Assembly (NCBI GenBank): GCA_025526995.1
Contig: JAHLKG010000015.1
Location: 620,001-684,000, forward strand
DNA from: Powellomyces hirtus
Taxonomy: Eukaryota; Chytridiomycota; Chytridiomycetes; Spizellomycetales; Powellomycetaceae
DNA: 64,000 bases
Reading direction: 5' to 3'
The position numbers and the translations under genes are program-made. Shown piece by piece: positions 29,009 through 39,500 of this stretch (the first letter of the stretch is position 1; every line of letters begins with the position of its first letter). The notes beneath the pieces were generated by a model. That model was given only the letters and a program-made list of their open reading frames with translations, had not been told where the DNA came from and made no database searches.

Positions 29009-29656
29009 GAGCCCATCGGTAGCTCTGTTCGGCCTCCATATCTACCTACCGTTCAAGATGCATGGAACCATTTGGCCACCGGATTATGGATTGCACATGG
29101 ACGTATTGGAAAGAAATTTGCCCGAGTATTATTCGATAGCGGAGCGGCGGGAATGTTTCTCGACAAGACCTTCGTCAAAAAACATAAATTCGAAACTAGG
29201 CCTACCGAACCACAACAAATAACTCTGGCCGACAAAAAATCTCAAATTCTCCTAGACACCGTTGTCTCCGAACCGTTAGAACTTTGGAACATTGAATCTC
29301 GTTCGCCTTTTATGGTTGGACAACTCCCATGGCTTGTCAGCGATCTTATATACGATGCAATCATTGGAACACCTTTTTGGAACCTTTTTACTCATGCTGA
29401 ACAATACTTACACAAAAAACAACCTATTCTCCGTTTTACTAATCATTCACCGATACCAAACGCATCCCTTTCCTTTACCATCAAATGCGAACGAACATCA
29501 CGAAAATGGCAACCATTAGACTTTCTCCCTTGGAATTGTCTCTTTCATTTTGACACTACTCCATCTACGAAACAATCTACATTCACCAAAGCCGCTGCTC
29601 ATCGCAATATTCAAATGATCGAAGTTACATCTAAGCGATTCAACAAAGCCTGGTGA
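29003..29656 (+). pseudogene. Gypsy-B aspartic protease
   Basis: FARVLFDSGAAGMFLDKTFV carries the DSGA active site. Then come IIGTPFWNLFTHAEQYL, equivalent to the flap and ILGxPF region, and a linker to RT. The frame is entered without an ATG, so expression would need a frameshift from gag. It ends at an in-frame TGA (29,654-29,656), beyond which the RT continues in the same frame. Confidence 0.85.
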
Positions 29657-31636
29657 CGAAATAAATTTGAAGACAATACTGTGTGCCGATTGGCCCTCAA
29701 CAAAATTTCTGAGGATCCGGAACGGTTTAGGGGAAACCCCGAACTTTTGAAAGATTCTTTGAAAAAGTACGTTGATACCCTATTCAAGGAACCGCAAGGC
29801 TTACCACCTGATCGGGGAGAAGATAATTTTCAAATCGAACTCGTCGAAGGCGCTGAACCTGTCTGGCAACCTCTCCGCCACATGAATAAGGAAGAATTAG
29901 CCGAACTGAAAAAGCAAATTCAACTGATGCTCGAGAAAGGATGGATACAGCACTCCTCAAGCCCATGGGGAGCTAGTGTCGTCTTCGCCAAGAAGAAAGA
30001 TGGAGGACTACGTATTTGTTGGGACTATCGAGGTCTCAACTCCGTCACAAAGAAGGATCAAACACCTCTTCCGAATATCCGCGAAATGCGTGACCGAATT
30101 CAAGGATGCGAATACTTCAGTCTTATCGATATTAAGGAAGCCTATCATCGTTTGCTCATTCGAAAACAAGATCGGGAAAAGACCGCCATACGCACAAGAT
30201 TTGGTCATTTCGAATACCTCGTCATGCCTTTCGGCTTAACCAATGCTCCTGCCGCATTCCAACGATTAATGAACAAAATTTTTCACAAAGACTACAACGA
30301 TTTCGTTAACTCATATCTCGACAATATCCTCATCTTCTCAAAGACATTGGAGGAACATCAGAAACACGTAGACCTAGTCCTCAAGAAGCTCGAAGAACAT
30401 CAACTTTACGTCAAACCGTCTAAATGTGTCTGGACCGTGCCCGAAGTTGAATGGTGTGGACACGTCTTGGGCCGAAATGGAATTCGCATCGCCCCTTCGA
30501 AGATCCAAGTGATTAACGACTGGCCTAGACCTACGACGACAAAAGGAGTTCAATCATTCCTTGGCCTTGCCAACTATTTCCTCGACTTTGTCAAAGATTA
30601 TTCGAATATTGCTCTTCCATTATCCAACATTCAATCGGCGAAAGTCAAGTTCCAATGGGAAGCCGATCAAGAGCAAGCATTCCAGAAACTGAAGGAAGCA
30701 CTTATCAAAGCGCCAGCTCTAGCAACTATCGATGAAAGTAAACCTATCTACGTCTACACAGATTCGTCTGGCTACGCTATTGCTGGATGGATCGGACAAC
30801 CATATGATGACGAGACCATACCAACAAATCTTCCTCGTCTTGTCGGCGAATGGAAACAATTACCTCGCCTCCGACCTGTCGTTTTCTATTCTCGCAAGAT
30901 GAAGGGCGCTGAGAATCGGTATCCAACACACGAACAAGAACTACTCACATTGGTCAAGATGCTTGTAGCCAATAGACCATACCTGGTTGGACGTCCGTTT
31001 CGGTGCTTCAGCGATCACAAAGGCTTAGAATTTATCCAAACACAACCTCACCTTAGCCAAAGACAAGCTCGATGGGTCGAGATTCTACAAGAATACGATT
31101 TTACGATTCAGTACATTCCAGGGAGGTGGAATCATATTGCGGACATTCTCTCCCGAAGTGCTATTTACGCTCCACGTTGTGATGAATGTCAAAGACGTAT
31201 CGATATGCATACTCAGGTCAACAACATGATGGATGGCATTCCTCCTATAGCCGGAACAACAATTGATCTTCGCACGACACCAACGTATTCTATCCAAGAA
31301 TGGAAACAAGCTTTAGCCATTGATCCCTACTCGGAATATCTCGAAGAGATCTGTAAGAAACCCGATCACGAAAAGACCGCAAAAGAAGGACGGTATACTT
31401 TCCAAGATGGAATCGCTTGCCACGAAGGACGTCTTTACGTACCTGAAAGCCTACGCCCAAAAGTCTTACAACAATTTCACGATCATTTAGCCACTGGAGG
31501 TCACCTCGGCGTTAAGAAAACACGCGCTCGAATCTTTGTTGATTACTATTGGCCCAACGTTCGACAAGACGTCATGAAGTATGTCGGAACATGTAAATCC
31601 TGCCGACAATTCAAACCTGGTCATCGTCGTTACTGA
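29657..31636 (+). pseudogene. Gypsy-B reverse transcriptase and RNase H, active site mutated
   Basis: About 660 codons open between two in-frame TGAs. RT landmarks: YVDTLFKEPQGLPPDRGEDN, SPWGASVVFAKKKDGGLR, QTPLPNIREMRDRIQG, RTRFGHFEYLVMPFGLTNAP, then NSYLDNILIFS where active enzymes have YLDD. The second catalytic Asp is Asn (GAT to AAT), so the enzyme should be inactive. RNase H follows (YVYTDSSGYAIAGWIGQP, YPTHEQELLTLVKML, FSDHKGLEFI), then the H2C2 finger (HDHLATGGHLGVKKTRARI, CKSCRQFKPGH). A TGA at 31,634-31,636 separates it from integrase in the same frame. Confidence 0.92.
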
Positions 31637-32773
31637 TTTCTACGACCACTTCCTGTGCCATTGGGAAGATGGCATACCATTGGATTCGATATCTTCTATA
31701 TCGGAGATGAAGCATGTCTTGCCTGTATTGATTATCTATCAGGACGTGCTATCCTTTCTGCAGTCAGCAAGAACATTGGCGGTAAAGAACTTGCTGCCGT
31801 TTTTCTGGATCGAGTATGGAAATATGTCGGGACTCCAAAAGTCTTTGTTACGGACCGCAAACCTCGAGCACTTTCAGATTTTTTCCTTGCTTTTGATATC
31901 TTACTCGGCGTTAAACACGAATTCGCCACAGCTCGACACCAGCAAACTGATGGGAAAGTTGAACGAGCCATTCAAACACTGAAGAGAATCTTTAAGCAGT
32001 ATCTCAACTACGATAAGAGCAATTGGAAGAAGTTACTCCCACTTGTGGAATTCGCCTTCAACACTGCCCCTAGAAGCGAATATGAAGGCCTGACACCATT
32101 CGAAGTAGACCTTGGCCGTACAGTCATCTTACCTGGATGGAATCCTCTCCTAGAAGGACAAGAACTTCGTTTACGCGGAGTCGATAAGGCCGAGCTTGAA
32201 AGATATCATAAGGGACAAGAAAAGATAGCCCGAATCGTACGCAAAAATCTACGTCGAGCACAAGATGAATACGCCCGACACCATGACAAAGGCCGCACTT
32301 CTATCGCTTACAATATTGGAGATCTCGTTGATCTCAATCGCAAGGGTATAGACCTTGAGGTTGACGTAAGAAGAGGCCCTCGATTCTCTACTATATGGAT
32401 TGGACCCTACAAAGTCATCGCCAAAGGTGATCATCCTGACACCTACGAACTCGACCTCTCGCCTTCAAAGATTAGTGGCATTTGGCCTGTCTTCCACGTT
32501 GATATCCTACGCCCTCACGCAATAGACCAGTATCCACAACGCGAAGTCGAACAACCACCCGAACCAATCGAAGTTCGAGGAGAACAAGAATGGGTTGTCG
32601 AAGACATCATTGATGAACGGCGCCATAAGCGAAACCTCTTGGTCAAATGGGCAGGATGGGCTGACCCTACATGGGAACCTGAGTCTGAACTCCGACAAAT
32701 ACCTGCCTATCAACAATGGCGAACAGCCCATCCTCACTCTCTGGCAATTCAGCCGCGTACGAAGAAAAGATAA
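31637..32773 (+). pseudogene. Gypsy-B integrase with chromodomain
   Basis: In frame with the RT across the TGA. The integrase core has HTIGFDIFYIG, FVTDRKPRALSDFF and HQQTDGKVERAIQTLK for the D, D and E positions. The C-terminus has IGPYKVIAKGDHP (GPF/Y motif), VFHVDILRPH, then the chromodomain EWVVEDIIDERRHKRN and LLVKWAGWADPTWEPESEL. The frame ends at 32,773. Except for the nonsense codons and the RT mutation, this element is close to intact. Confidence 0.92.
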
Positions 32774-32814
32774 ACTTCATCACTACTCAACAAAGACGGA
32801 TTGGCTTCGCCTCG

Positions 32815-32985
32815 TCTCTCTTCGCATTACGCGCGGCGACGCAATAACCGACCTACAAACACATCACGCGGCGACGCAATAACCGACCTAAACACAATGA
32901 GATGCATGGCGACGCAAGAACCAACCTACAAACACATCACGTGCGGCGACGCAATAACCGTCCTACATACACATACAAACACTTC
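32815..32985. repeat. Minisatellite downstream of Gypsy-B pol
   Basis: Four units of about 35-45 bases built on GCGGCGACGCAATAACCGACCTACAAACACATCAC with variation, lying between the integrase stop and the 3' LTR. After them a purine-rich GTCTGAGGGAGG at 33,126-33,137 serves as the polypurine tract. Confidence 0.85.
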
Positions 32986-33137
32986 GACACGAGGGACGCC
33001 TCTGTCGCATACACAAACATCGCGCGCCAACGCAAGGACTGAGCACTGCGTCAACAGTCTAAAATGAACATGAGCTCTCCCTTTCTATTCATCCCCTTCA
33101 CATTCACCTATGATGCTTCCTCAGGGTCTGAGGGAGG

Positions 33138-33415
33138 TGTCGGGGAAACCTCATATTCTTATACTTTTTCGTGACTTTCTGATTACGTTATACGCCATCC
33201 TTTGTTCGGGCTGGCCACCCGTTCATTGGTGATACACATGACTCCTGACTCATAGGCAATAAAGCGCCTTGCGGATAAATTATGTGTGCGCCACCCTGAC
33301 ACATATTATATAAAGCTGTCAGCCGCTGGTCGCCTTCTCCGCTCTACACCTGACAACACACGATAATACACACTATTTATTACTACCAACTATCAAAGCT
33401 TCCTTTGACATTACA
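33138..33415 (+). repeat. 3' LTR of Gypsy-B
   Basis: TGTCGGGGAA to GACATTACA, followed by TCGAA (33,416-33,420). Nearly identical to 17,806-18,083. Confidence 0.94.
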
Positions 33416-34234
33416 TCGAATCCTGTAGCATAGTAGAGCTTCGTTCTGTAGCTCGGTGATCGGGATCTCGGCGCCATTATTCCTCATGATTGCGGCATAG
33501 CAGTGGTCCCGAATGCGCTGGCCGACATGGTGGGTCAAGAATCCCGTCAAGAAATAGTCACGCTCTTGCCTTGGGGTAAGCCGCTCCTTGTTGTCGAACG
33601 TCGCGATCTGGGCCCGAAGGGTATTGAACTTGGCAATATACTCCGATATGCTATTAGTGAAAACCAGCCGCTTCATCTTTGCTTCTGCGGTGTTTCGTAA
33701 GTTGGCGGGGTAGAAGCGGATGCAGAGGATCCTCGTGAATTCTTCCAATGTCGTGGGCTGGTCGCCGGCATCTCTGAGCATTTGCCACCATTCGTCGGCG
33801 GTTTCCTTGAGGTACCCCGAGATGTGGTCGACGTCCCGGTGGTCCGTCCTGAAGTCAGTTGCCTCAAGGTAGCGCGTGTGGACCTTCAAGAACTCATCGA
33901 CCTTCGACACCATTTCTTCACTGTTCCCTTTTCCGTCGAAGTGTGTCAGCTGCTTGCGAAGGTTCTCGCGGCGTTCCTTCTCGGCTTGCATTCGTGCACG
34001 GTTTTCTTCCGCCAGGATGATGTCGACGTGCGGTGTTGCAACCGCTGATTGGACTGGAGTCGGAATCCTTGAGAGAAGGGCTTCGAAGCGGGCCTCTCCC
34101 ATTGCGATCTGTTCCTGCAGTAGGCGTTGGGTCTCCGCCAATTGTGCAGCTAACATTGCGACGGGGTTGTCAGTCGGTGTGTCGACTTCGGGTTCTCCTA
34201 CTGCCATTGGGCTGTTCCTGGTGCTACGTGCCAT
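33416..34234 (-). pseudogene. Gypsy-A gag, N-terminal part
   Basis: ATG complementary to 34,232-34,234. A coiled-coil-like N-terminus (MLAAQLAETQRLLQEQI) leads into the retrotransposon gag domain (QLTHFDGKGNSEEMVSKVDEF, HISGYLKETADEWWQML, ILCIRFYPANLRNTAEAKM, IAKFNTLRAQIATF). It ends where Gypsy-B inserted and resumes at 17,805. Confidence 0.9.
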
Positions 34235-34247
34235 TGTTGTCGTCTAC

Positions 34248-34262
34248 GGGGTGGTGCTACCA
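34248..34262 (-). other. Gypsy-A primer-binding site
   Basis: Minus strand TGGTAGCACCACCCC follows the 5' LTR directly and is identical to the Gypsy-B site at 18,084-18,098. Confidence 0.8.
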
Positions 34263-34538
34263 TGTAATAATACTAGGTCCGTTGCCAAAGTCTAGTCTTC
34301 TATTCAGGAATTCCCTATCTCTAATTCTACTGTAAGATCTCTAAGTCCTAAAATACGCCCTCGTCAGAGTAACCCTACTTTTCTTCTGGACCGCGAGGCA
34401 GTCCTGGTCACGTGATGGCCATCCGTGGCCATCCCTGAGGTCTAGTACCCTTCGGGATGCTGACGCTAGCATCCATCTTGCGTGGGGCCCTTCCTGACGC
34501 GTATCTAGGCTTAGGCTGGCGAGCCACACCTCATTACA
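34263..34538 (-). repeat. 5' LTR of Gypsy-A
   Basis: TGTAATAATA to CTCATTACA, followed by TSD TCAGA at 34,539-34,543. It matches 10,955-11,230 with about a dozen differences. Confidence 0.94.
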
Positions 34539-34543
34539 TCAGA

Positions 34544-34966
34544 TAGAGGTTGTTTGCAATCCCCTTTCTCTCATGCACCTCCTTCAGCTTCCTTCAGACC
34601 TCAGCAGCAGTTGCAGCATTCTGCACATGCATGAGTTGCTCTTCTCCCAAGGACAGCACCAAGGCAGCCATAGCCTTCTCCTCCTTCTCGCCAGCTTCCT
34701 GGTCACAGGTGTCTAGAGGGAGCGTCCGTTTGATGGCACCTCAAAACCTTTTGGATTTCAGCATGGCCTGCATCTTGAACTTCCAGAGGTGGAAGTTTTC
34801 GCCAGTGAACTTGTCGATGGTGAGGCAGCCAGCTTCATGGGCAGAGGACATGATGAGTTCATTGAGGGTGGTGGCAGGTGGCGAAAGAGAGGAATGGGTA
34901 AAGGGAATGGGACGTTGAGGTTGATGTTGATTTTTTTGATTGATCAATGAGTTGCAGATCATAACC
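34544..34966 (-). pseudogene. Copia-1 gag N-terminus and primer-binding site
   Basis: Minus strand MSSAHEAGCLTIDKFTGENF from an ATG near 34,850, then the copia gag core with one or more stops, up to NNLYL at the Gypsy-A junction. This joins in frame to RCKFLTVVMEN at 10,949. The plus-strand CAGATCATAACC at 34,955-34,966 is a mutated form of the tRNA-iMet half-site next to the LTR start. Confidence 0.85.
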
Positions 34967-35050
34967 TGTTGAATATGTATGATCAGGAAGCTTTGCGATG
35001 TGTTGATCGTGTGTTGAAACTGTCTTATCATTTGGAGGGAGGGGCCAGGC
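34967..35050 (-). repeat. Copia-1 5' LTR fragment
   Basis: TGTTGAATATGTATGATCAGG and about 60 more bases match the 3' LTR at 6,710. The match ends near GGAGGGGCCAGG, where another repeat begins. Confidence 0.75.
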
Positions 35051-35055
35051 CCAAT

Positions 35056-35219
35056 GATCTGAACTGGATCATGTGAGTGAAGAAAAGGAGATAGACATGT
35101 TTGTTAAACAAACTTTCACATCAAGACTTAAGAACTTGAATACATTCACATACATTCTCTCTTTGTTTTTACCAATATCTACATCATTGTCTGCATTCAG
35201 AAGAGCTCTGTAAACCTAA
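35056..35219 (+). repeat. Divergent Copia-B-type LTR fragment, inverted
   Basis: Contains AATACATTCACATACATTCT and CAGAAGAGCTCTGTAAAC, the reverse complement of phrases in the Copia-B LTRs. It lies opposite in orientation to the copy at 35,611. Confidence 0.55.
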
Positions 35220-35610
35220 ACAAAGGCCATACAAGCAGTCCAGTCCAAATTACAACCATTCCTCTGCATTGGCAATAAAGTAGTGATAGTGCCAAGATCT
35301 CTAGTACTCTTGTGGGAGTAAATTTAGCAATAGGAGCAACCATCTTCTAATAGTCCAATCCCTCTCTCTGAAAGAATCCTTTAGCAAGAGGTTTTGCTCT
35401 GTATTAAGGCAGCTCTCCAGTATCTTTCAAAGACTCATTTGCATTCTATGGCCCTTCCACCTGCTGACAGGTCTACAAGTTCCCGGATCCCATTCTTCAC
35501 GAGAGCATCCATCTCTTTTAGGCAGAATGGCACCACTGTGGAGTCCCTGGCATTTTTTGGCTCTCTTTGTAGCTTGTGGGTTTGTTTATCACAAAAGAGA
35601 CAGCATAACC
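35220..35610 (-). pseudogene. Copia-D reverse transcriptase remnant
   Basis: Minus-strand translation in broken frames gives ALVKNGIRELVDLSAGGRAIECK and then GFFQREGLDY-stop-KMVAPIAKFTPTRVLE. These correspond to the copia RT segments 'L..N.TWELVDLP.G..aI.cKWVFK' and 'KGf.Q..GiDy.eTfaPVakf.s.R'. A degraded primer site CAGCATAACC sits at 35,601-35,610 directly beside the LTR, so internal sequence has been lost between the primer site and RT. Confidence 0.65.
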
Positions 35611-35965
35611 TTTTGGAGATAACGGTATTTCCAGTACTTTATCAGAAATGCATGAAATTGGTTGAGATTTGAACATTCTGCTAGTATAGCCTCTGTAGGG
35701 GAATTACAGAGCTCTTCTGTGATGCAGATGACAATGTAAGGTTGTCAGATGCACAGAGATGTATGTATGTGAATGTATAAACTATGTCTTAAGTCTCATC
35801 AAGAAGGTTTCACTTATCAAGTGAAACTATCTACTTTTTCTTGAATCACGTGATTACACATGATCCAGTTCAGCTCTTTGCGCCACCAGTATGGTGATCA
35901 CGCGTTCTGAGTGGAGATTCCAAGTGGATATCTAATATGAGTACGCAATCCTCAACATTCCAATA
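35611..35965 (-). repeat. Copia-B-type LTR, copy 5 (diverged)
   Basis: TTTTGGAGATAACGG to ATTCCAATA. It aligns end to end with copies 1 and 2 but with many more differences and small gaps, so it is older. It marks the right edge of the repeat-rich half. Confidence 0.8.
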
Positions 35966-36578
35966 TATGCATTGTATGAAGCTTTCCACTATTCTTTTGG
36001 CAGTTTTCTGTGTCATTAGAGGATGGGAAAACATTCTGCAGTGCTCTCATATTCCAAGACGGACTTTCCATTTGGATATGACCAGTTACAGTCATTTATT
36101 TATGCACAGTACACATTGTATTTTGCTCTTTATGCATCTTCTATGCCAAACTTGTATTTCTGTTTCTTAAGCAAGTACTAAGTTGATTATGACTCTAGAA
36201 GATTACTGTCTGTCTAATCACAAAGCTGTGTCATAAAAGTTGCAAGTATCATCAGACATGCTGCTTTCCATATTTTCACATGCATCAGCTTTGTTGATTT
36301 TCCAGAGGCACTGGCAGTTCTTATGACAATTGCTCTCTGGACATTGATTTTTAATTAGGTAAAAATCATGGACAAATTCTTGTCATATTTTATTTTGGAG
36401 GGTCATAGTACAAAATCCTATGACAGACTAATATCTACCTTTGCATATTTGCTGCTTGCACGAGTAAGATGCGAGTGCGGTGGTGTCAACCGCGTCGGTC
36501 AGGTGACCCAGAATCTCGTAAGCAGTCCTGCTTTGCGGACCGCCGGAATGCATCTGACCAGCAAACAGTCGCGAGAAG
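35966..36578. other. AT-rich spacer, no gene seen
   Basis: This 613-base stretch between the last LTR and the LRR/IQ gene contains only short open frames with no recognisable motif. The right end must include the promoter of the downstream gene. No clear TATA box is evident. Confidence 0.5.
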
Positions 36579-39500
36579 ATGTCTGAGAGATTGGCTGATC
36601 CCTTGGACGCGGAAGTGGAAGAAATCATAAGAACAGAGCTTGCGGCTCGGCAATTGGACACGGTAGGTTCATGAGTTTATCGTTCGCAGTCAGAAGTCCT
36701 AATAATCACATTCTCAAGGAAGGAAGCCAACGGCGGCCTCGCGCTTCAGGACGAGGAACCAATCCGCGCGGATGAAACCGCAGAAAGCATAAATGACCGC
36801 TACGATATTGATTCTCAATATGTCGATGGATCAGAACTTGCAGTACGTTGTGCACCTAATGACTAAACTCGCAACTCAGCTCAATAAGGCACCTATCCTT
36901 AGCGAATGGACTCTTGGGCGGACTATCTGCAAACCCTGCAGTCAAATGATCAAGATTTTCAAAGACGAAACATCTCAAGCGATGCAGCTGACTCCCTCTA
37001 CGAGAGTGCATTTACAGAGCCCATCAGGAGTAGCATGCTTTCAAACTCTGTAAACGAGGAGATGGATGTTGATCCCGTGCCTACGCTGGCAACTGATTCG
37101 CTGTGAGTGTAAGACAACTTCAGCTAGGGTTCCTTTGAAAGTTTAGTGGACTTAGATAGTGTTGCCAGAGACCAGGCTTTGAATCTGGCAGAGCATGACC
37201 TGGGTGGTACATTGGAGCATGCGGAAAGTGAACTTCACCGGCGTCTGAGGTACGTACGCCACCCGCGCAAACAAATGCCTCAAGCGGGAATCTGATGGGG
37301 ATATTGCGATAGCAACTTGAAAGAATCATCTATGATGGAGGAGGCGCTCCTCTCATCATTGCACGCGGATGCGAAGTCGACGGGCTTAGACTTGACCTCC
37401 CGGCTTCGTCGAGAGACGTTATATGAAGCGGTTGGTGCGGAAACGACCTTCGAGGAGACCCAGGCCCCAATGGACAGTCCCTTCTCCGAAACCCCTCGCG
37501 GTAGTGGTATTGTCGCATTGGGCGACTTTGGTCCTGATGACGGCCACCCGTCAGAACAGTATCCCGCAGTCGCTGGAAGCTCAAATCTTATTGGAGAGGT
37601 CAGCAATATACTCCTCAATCTCTCTCTGACCGCCCATCACTTACTTATCCACGTATCAAGGAACTTCAATTGCAAAAAGCTGAAGAGAAACATCTCATCG
37701 CTGAACACGAAAGATTGGTCAAGCGACAGCGCGAGGAGGCAGGCGAGAAGGCGGCACTGCAGTTCCGTCTTGACTCGCTTCAAGCTCGAAAGACAGGCTG
37801 CCTTCGGATCATCCGACAGTACAAGCAACAAACCCGTGAGCTGTACGAAAAAATGAAACGCGGCATGACGTGGCTGACCATCGATGGGAAGACTGCCTAT
37901 GAAAAGGAAAAGGAAAAAAATGCGGCGTTAATGGCGAGAGTTCTCCAGATCCTAGCCACGCATGAAGCTCTACAGAAAGCAATAGAGTTAAGCAATCTCA
38001 AGAAAGCAAGTCATTGTCAGACAGTCGCACAACAAACTGAGACAATCCGTCAAGATTGCAATCCCTTTTGGGAAAAATTTGAGGTGTTGAACAATGAAAT
38101 CGGATTATTAAGGGAGGGGGTCAATCTCCAGGAGAAACGACTGGACGAAAAGAAATCTTTGCGAGACTTTCGAATTCTTCAAGAGCTTGAAGAGGAGGAG
38201 GCTCAGAGAAGACGTGAGCTACAGCTTTTATTGGCGTCCCTACGTCGTCAAAAGGGGGCTGGAGAGGTTTCATCCGCCGATCTTGGCGAGCTGGTTACTC
38301 TTGAATTGAAAGGCAGTGGACTCTCGAAGGTAAGCACTGGATCCTACCCAATAAATCCCGAAAGCTGAGGCCCATTTGATGGCATGGACAGATCCCAGAT
38401 TTGGCCATGGTTCCCAAAGTCCGTCGAGTCATTCTTGACGACAACTTCCTCTCCAATCTACGAGGACTGGAATTCCTAAAGGAGCTGAGGTTTCTGACTA
38501 TTCAGGTGATAGGTTATTCTACGTAGCGGAAAGCATCAATCAGCGCTTACTCTATTTGCGCAGAATAACCGATGTGGTAATTTGGATCTATCATGGTTTG
38601 TGAAGCTTCAGATATTGAATGCATCCAGAAACATGTTGACCGATATTCGGGTTAGTAGCACAAGCAGCTTGTCCCTGTTTTCACTGATTACAAGCCATAA
38701 CTTGTTTTCGACAGGTAGGGGAAGGCGAGGCGAAGTCTGATCTTCGTTTGCTTGTCTATGTGGATCTGTCCGATAATCGGATGCATGATCCCCATCTTGG
38801 CCTTTCAGGCTCATCTATCTTGCAGTATTTGAACGTTTCGGGAAATGCCTTCATGGAATTGCCAGAATTCCCAAATGATATGCTTTACGAGTTCGATGCG
38901 CATCACAATAACATCAGGTAAGGTGTGGTATCGCGTGGTATAGGTAGGCCGGGACACCGATTAAACCACAGACCTGTCAAACAGAAACATGAGCATTGGG
39001 CGTTGGGCCCCATCGCTGCGAATATTTGATGCGTCATTTAACAACATTCGTACATGCGATCCGGTATCGATGGCGATGTGTCCGTTCCTTCAGGAGATTC
39101 GCCTGTCAAACAATCTGATAACAGGTTGGTGGACGGTATTTGAAGCTTTGGTCCATCTGAGCATTCCAATTGAAACACGTATTCCGAAGACTTTACCTCG
39201 GTCTTCAGTTTAGCGGTGTGCCGAAATTTGGAAGTTCTACAGCTAGAGGCCAATCCCATTCTCAGCAATCGCGAAATCTACAATGCGATTGCAGTTCTTT
39301 TTCCCAGACTAAAGGTAACACTTTTTTCAATGGAAGGCCTTCTTCAAAAGGGATAGCAATTAACAGAATGCTCGCTTGTGGTAAGGTCCTCAATGGCATT
39401 TCCGTAGATGTGATTGCGCACGAGATGGGCCGGAAAAGATTCAGCTATTGCACACCCACTCAAACTGTTAAATGGTGCAGGCAAGCTGTTGAGCATTTGC

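Larger units (their letters stand above)
17806..33415 (+). mobile_element. Gypsy-B, chromovirus inserted in Gypsy-A gag
   Basis: Direct LTRs of 278 bases (17,806-18,083 and 33,138-33,415; TGTCGGGGAA...GTTACA/ATTACA) are flanked by TCGAA at 17,801-17,805 and 33,416-33,420. The coding order on the plus strand is gag, zinc knuckle, protease, RT, RNase H, integrase, chromodomain. Gag is split by the copia complex at 19,069-28,572. The LTRs differ at only about eight positions, fewer than the Gypsy-A pair, consistent with a younger insertion. Net element length is about 6.1 kb. Confidence 0.95.
10955..34538 (-). mobile_element. Gypsy-A, chromovirus inserted in Copia-1 gag
   Basis: The two 276-base LTRs (10,955-11,230 and 34,263-34,538) are direct repeats from TGTAATAATA to CTCATTACA. 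They are flanked outside by TCAGA at 10,950-10,954 and again at 34,539-34,543, a perfect 5-bp target-site duplication. The coding order on the minus strand is gag, protease, RT, RNase H, integrase, chromodomain, then an antisense gene, then the 3' LTR. Gag is split by Gypsy-B at 17,806-33,415. The LTRs differ at about a dozen positions. Without the nested insertion the element is about 8 kb. Confidence 0.95.
6710..35050 (-). mobile_element. Copia-1, the outermost element of the nest
   Basis: Read on the minus strand, the element runs from an LTR fragment at 34,967-35,050 through the gag N-terminus (34,950-34,544). It resumes at 10,949 with the gag C-terminus, integrase, reverse transcriptase and RNase H, and ends at its 3' LTR at 6,710-7,072. 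The gap is the Gypsy-A insertion. The gag reading frame is continuous across the gap once one copy of the TCAGA duplication is removed. The two LTR pieces share TGTTGAATA and about 80 further bases. Without insertions the element is about 4.7 kb, normal for copia. It is dead: frameshifts, stops, a mutated RT active site and a solo LTR in RT. Confidence 0.85.

Noticed and set aside
29654..31636. Recurrent in-frame TGA codons as a sign of TGA recoding to tryptophan or programmed readthrough
   Set aside because: Host genes in the same window end at TGA (LAMTOR2, BMT2), and the TGAs occur only in decayed elements; the intact Copia-B polyprotein has none. Mutation from CGA or TGG is simpler.
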